Made by a program: the position numbers and the translations under genes. From Glandiceps talaboti (Eukaryota > Hemichordata > Enteropneusta > Spengelidae), in contig NC_135552.1 of NCBI RefSeq assembly GCF_964340395.1, positions 9,781,494-9,845,493 on the forward strand: a stretch of DNA of 64,000 bases, written 5' to 3'. A model generated the notes under the pieces. It saw only the letters and a program-made list of their open reading frames with translations. It was not told where the DNA came from and searched no databases. The stretch's first letter is position 1, and each line of letters starts with the position of its first letter. This document shows positions 62,096-64,000 of this stretch, one piece after another.

Positions 62096-63339
62096 CATAC
62101 ACACAACAAAATTCCATACATGTGCAGTTTCACCAATAATGTAATTCTGAGAAGACCTTTTCCGTGGAATAGATTCCCATCTGTTTTCAAGTTACTTTCA
62201 ATATAAATGATTTGTCTCTTACAAGAGCAGGATCTCTTAATCCTCTGGGCACAGAGTCAGAAGGACAGATAGTCTGTAACATCAAAGATCTAATTTTAAA
62301 TCCTGCATTGCCATAATATATTACATGTAGACAAATCAAACGGTAAACAAATATTGTAGAATTGGAATTGTAAAGGCTATTTTTTTTAAAATGAAGATAG
62401 TGATAATTATGCATACATACATGTTAATTTTCCTCTAAGTTGTTAGGTTATATCACAACATACAGAAATGTTTCATTTTTGAAATAATTTTGATGCTTTT
62501 AAAAAAAATTTGAGAGATTAGTATGTTATGTACACTATGCCACATTATTGCAGTGTCTTCCAAAAAATAATGGAATTATTTTACATTTCAATTCAGATAA
62601 CACATCATGTTCATTTAAATAGATATGTGTACCCCAGTTAGTAATATTACACATTATTTTTAAATGGGAATGATTTTTGATTCAAAATCTTAGCAGTTTT
62701 AACATTCATAATTTTTTTTCATACGCACAAGATATCTGAAAGAGGCGTGCTGACTGCCAGTCATAATGCAAATGATTTTGATCTTGCCAAGTTTCTATGT
62801 GAATGTTTCAGAAAAAGAATTTTCCATTTACCCTTCAACTGCAATCAGGAAGACAAAGTTCCAATGTTTTATGAGTGAGGCTTAAATACAAATATTTCTG
62901 AGAGAGGTACAGACATTTAAAAAAAATGAATTACTGTCCAAGTCAAGTTATACATAGAATTAAAGATAAGTATTTTTTCCTTCAGTCTGTGATTCAACAG
63001 AAATGTATATATATCGTTCTTTATGATACAATAAAGTGTTTTTGTGAAAGGTATTTTATTCGTTTTGCTATTTTAATTGGTATACATGTTTGTAGAGAAA
63101 CTTTGTAAACTACTTCTGTATTATTATTTCGACCTACCTGATGGACAAAATTAGTTTTGCATTAAAAATATGTTCTAATGAATGGAAATGTAAAGCAGAA
63201 GGAAATATTACCACCATGGTCAAACCTTACCTGCATCCCATGTTCTATACATACAAGTCCCAAGTACAACTGCAGGGATATCTGTACTATTATTCATATA
63301 GTTACATGAAGTTTACAAATGAATGTGATTAATTTGCAA

Positions 63340-63490
63340 ACCAAGTAATATACACACACACGTATCCATACATGCACGCACATACATAATACATGTGGAT
63401 GGATGTACATATATACATACATACACACATCCATAATATGCGTATACATACACACATAAACATGCCTACATACATACATAAATACATGTT
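63340..63490. repeat. CATA/CACA-rich low-complexity tract
   Basis: Imperfect CATA and CACA units over about 150 bases. Confidence 0.85.
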
Positions 63491-64000
63491 TAACTTGCAT
63501 AATAATTTATTGATGATTTCATGGTCCTTGTAAATCAGTAAACATTAATTTTCCAGTCCTTCAAATACTAGTACAGCTTTGCACTGATACCCTCCAACCT
63601 TGAACAGGAGATCATACGATTTTCTCAGTTTACCCACAATGCAATAGGTTATGCGGCATTTCATGACATTGCCTTGACTCTTGATTACAAGCATGCAAAC
63701 AATATATGAAGTAAACATACACAAGGTGATACGTGGCTGACGGCCAGGACTGTGGATGGAGGGGATCTATGCATGACCTGGAGAAGTACTCATCACACTC
63801 ACACAAGCCTCAGGAACTAATGCAAGTCTTGAGTATCTTGAACAAATAACTTGACTAAATTTGTTTTTACTGAATATCAGCTTTATTTGCAAAAATAACA
63901 GTTCAGTAATAAAAATGGCATGAACTGTGTTCTGAGTTAGTAAATATGATATTATTTGTAACAAAATTTGTTTATTCAAAAAGGTTTTATACCAAGGTTC

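Larger units (their letters stand above)
59564..64000. other. INSIG 3' UTR and downstream sequence, no gene recognised
   Basis: The polyadenylation site is not resolved: AATAAA-type signals occur at about 61649, 63030 and 63905 only, so a long 3' UTR is possible. Includes a 90-bp LINE tail insertion (59955-60044), a C23 run (61513-61535), a dispersed repeat at 61995-62095 and a CATA-rich tract at 63340-63490. Confidence 0.55.

Overview
This is eukaryotic genomic DNA, almost certainly from a marine invertebrate. Genes are split by GT-AG introns, microsatellites are abundant, and several classes of transposable element are present. Two observations point to an invertebrate deuterostome (lancelet, hemichordate or echinoderm grade): a REJ/polycystin-1 type gene carrying HYR domains, and conserved INSIG and caveolin genes. 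The phylum call is inference only.

Layout. (1) 363-38477, minus strand: one large gene, reconstructed here as 20 phase-consistent coding exons (about 1,889 codons inside the window). It runs from a signal-peptide exon at 38.4 kb through three HYR exons (35.5, 31.3 and 28.8 kb), PKD-like and REJ exons (13.5-4.8 kb), a GAIN/GPS region and first transmembrane helix (3.4-1.0 kb), to a PLAT domain (0.4-0.65 kb). The remaining polycystin membrane core lies beyond base 1. (2) 18.9-37.8 kb, within that gene's introns: a mosaic of a segmental tandem duplication (22.8-29.8 kb against 29.8-36.5 kb) that copied an HYR exon, plus nested insertions. These are an L1-like LINE, a 3.2-kb TTAA-flanked element whose empty site survives in the other duplicate, a second LINE fragment with a 13-bp target-site duplication, and Penelope-like fragments with AT-rich palindromes that include a hammerhead-ribozyme-like motif. 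(3) 40.4-44.0 kb, plus strand: a nearly full-length APE/RT LINE broken by one in-frame stop. (4) 45.75-50.5 kb, plus strand: a TATA-box caveolin-family gene with four coding exons; its third intron holds a complete 164-nt U1 snRNA gene. (5) 53.25-59.56 kb, plus strand: an INSIG gene (217 codons, five coding exons, a predicted noncoding first exon, and a promoter with CCAAT and SRE-like sites). (6) 59.6-64 kb: downstream sequence with dispersed repeats and no recognisable gene.

The three protein genes do not form an obvious pathway. INSIG controls sterol sensing in the ER, caveolin is a cholesterol-binding membrane-coat protein, and the polycystin-like protein is a large extracellular-matrix or ciliary type receptor. 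The proximity of INSIG and caveolin is notable but may be coincidental.
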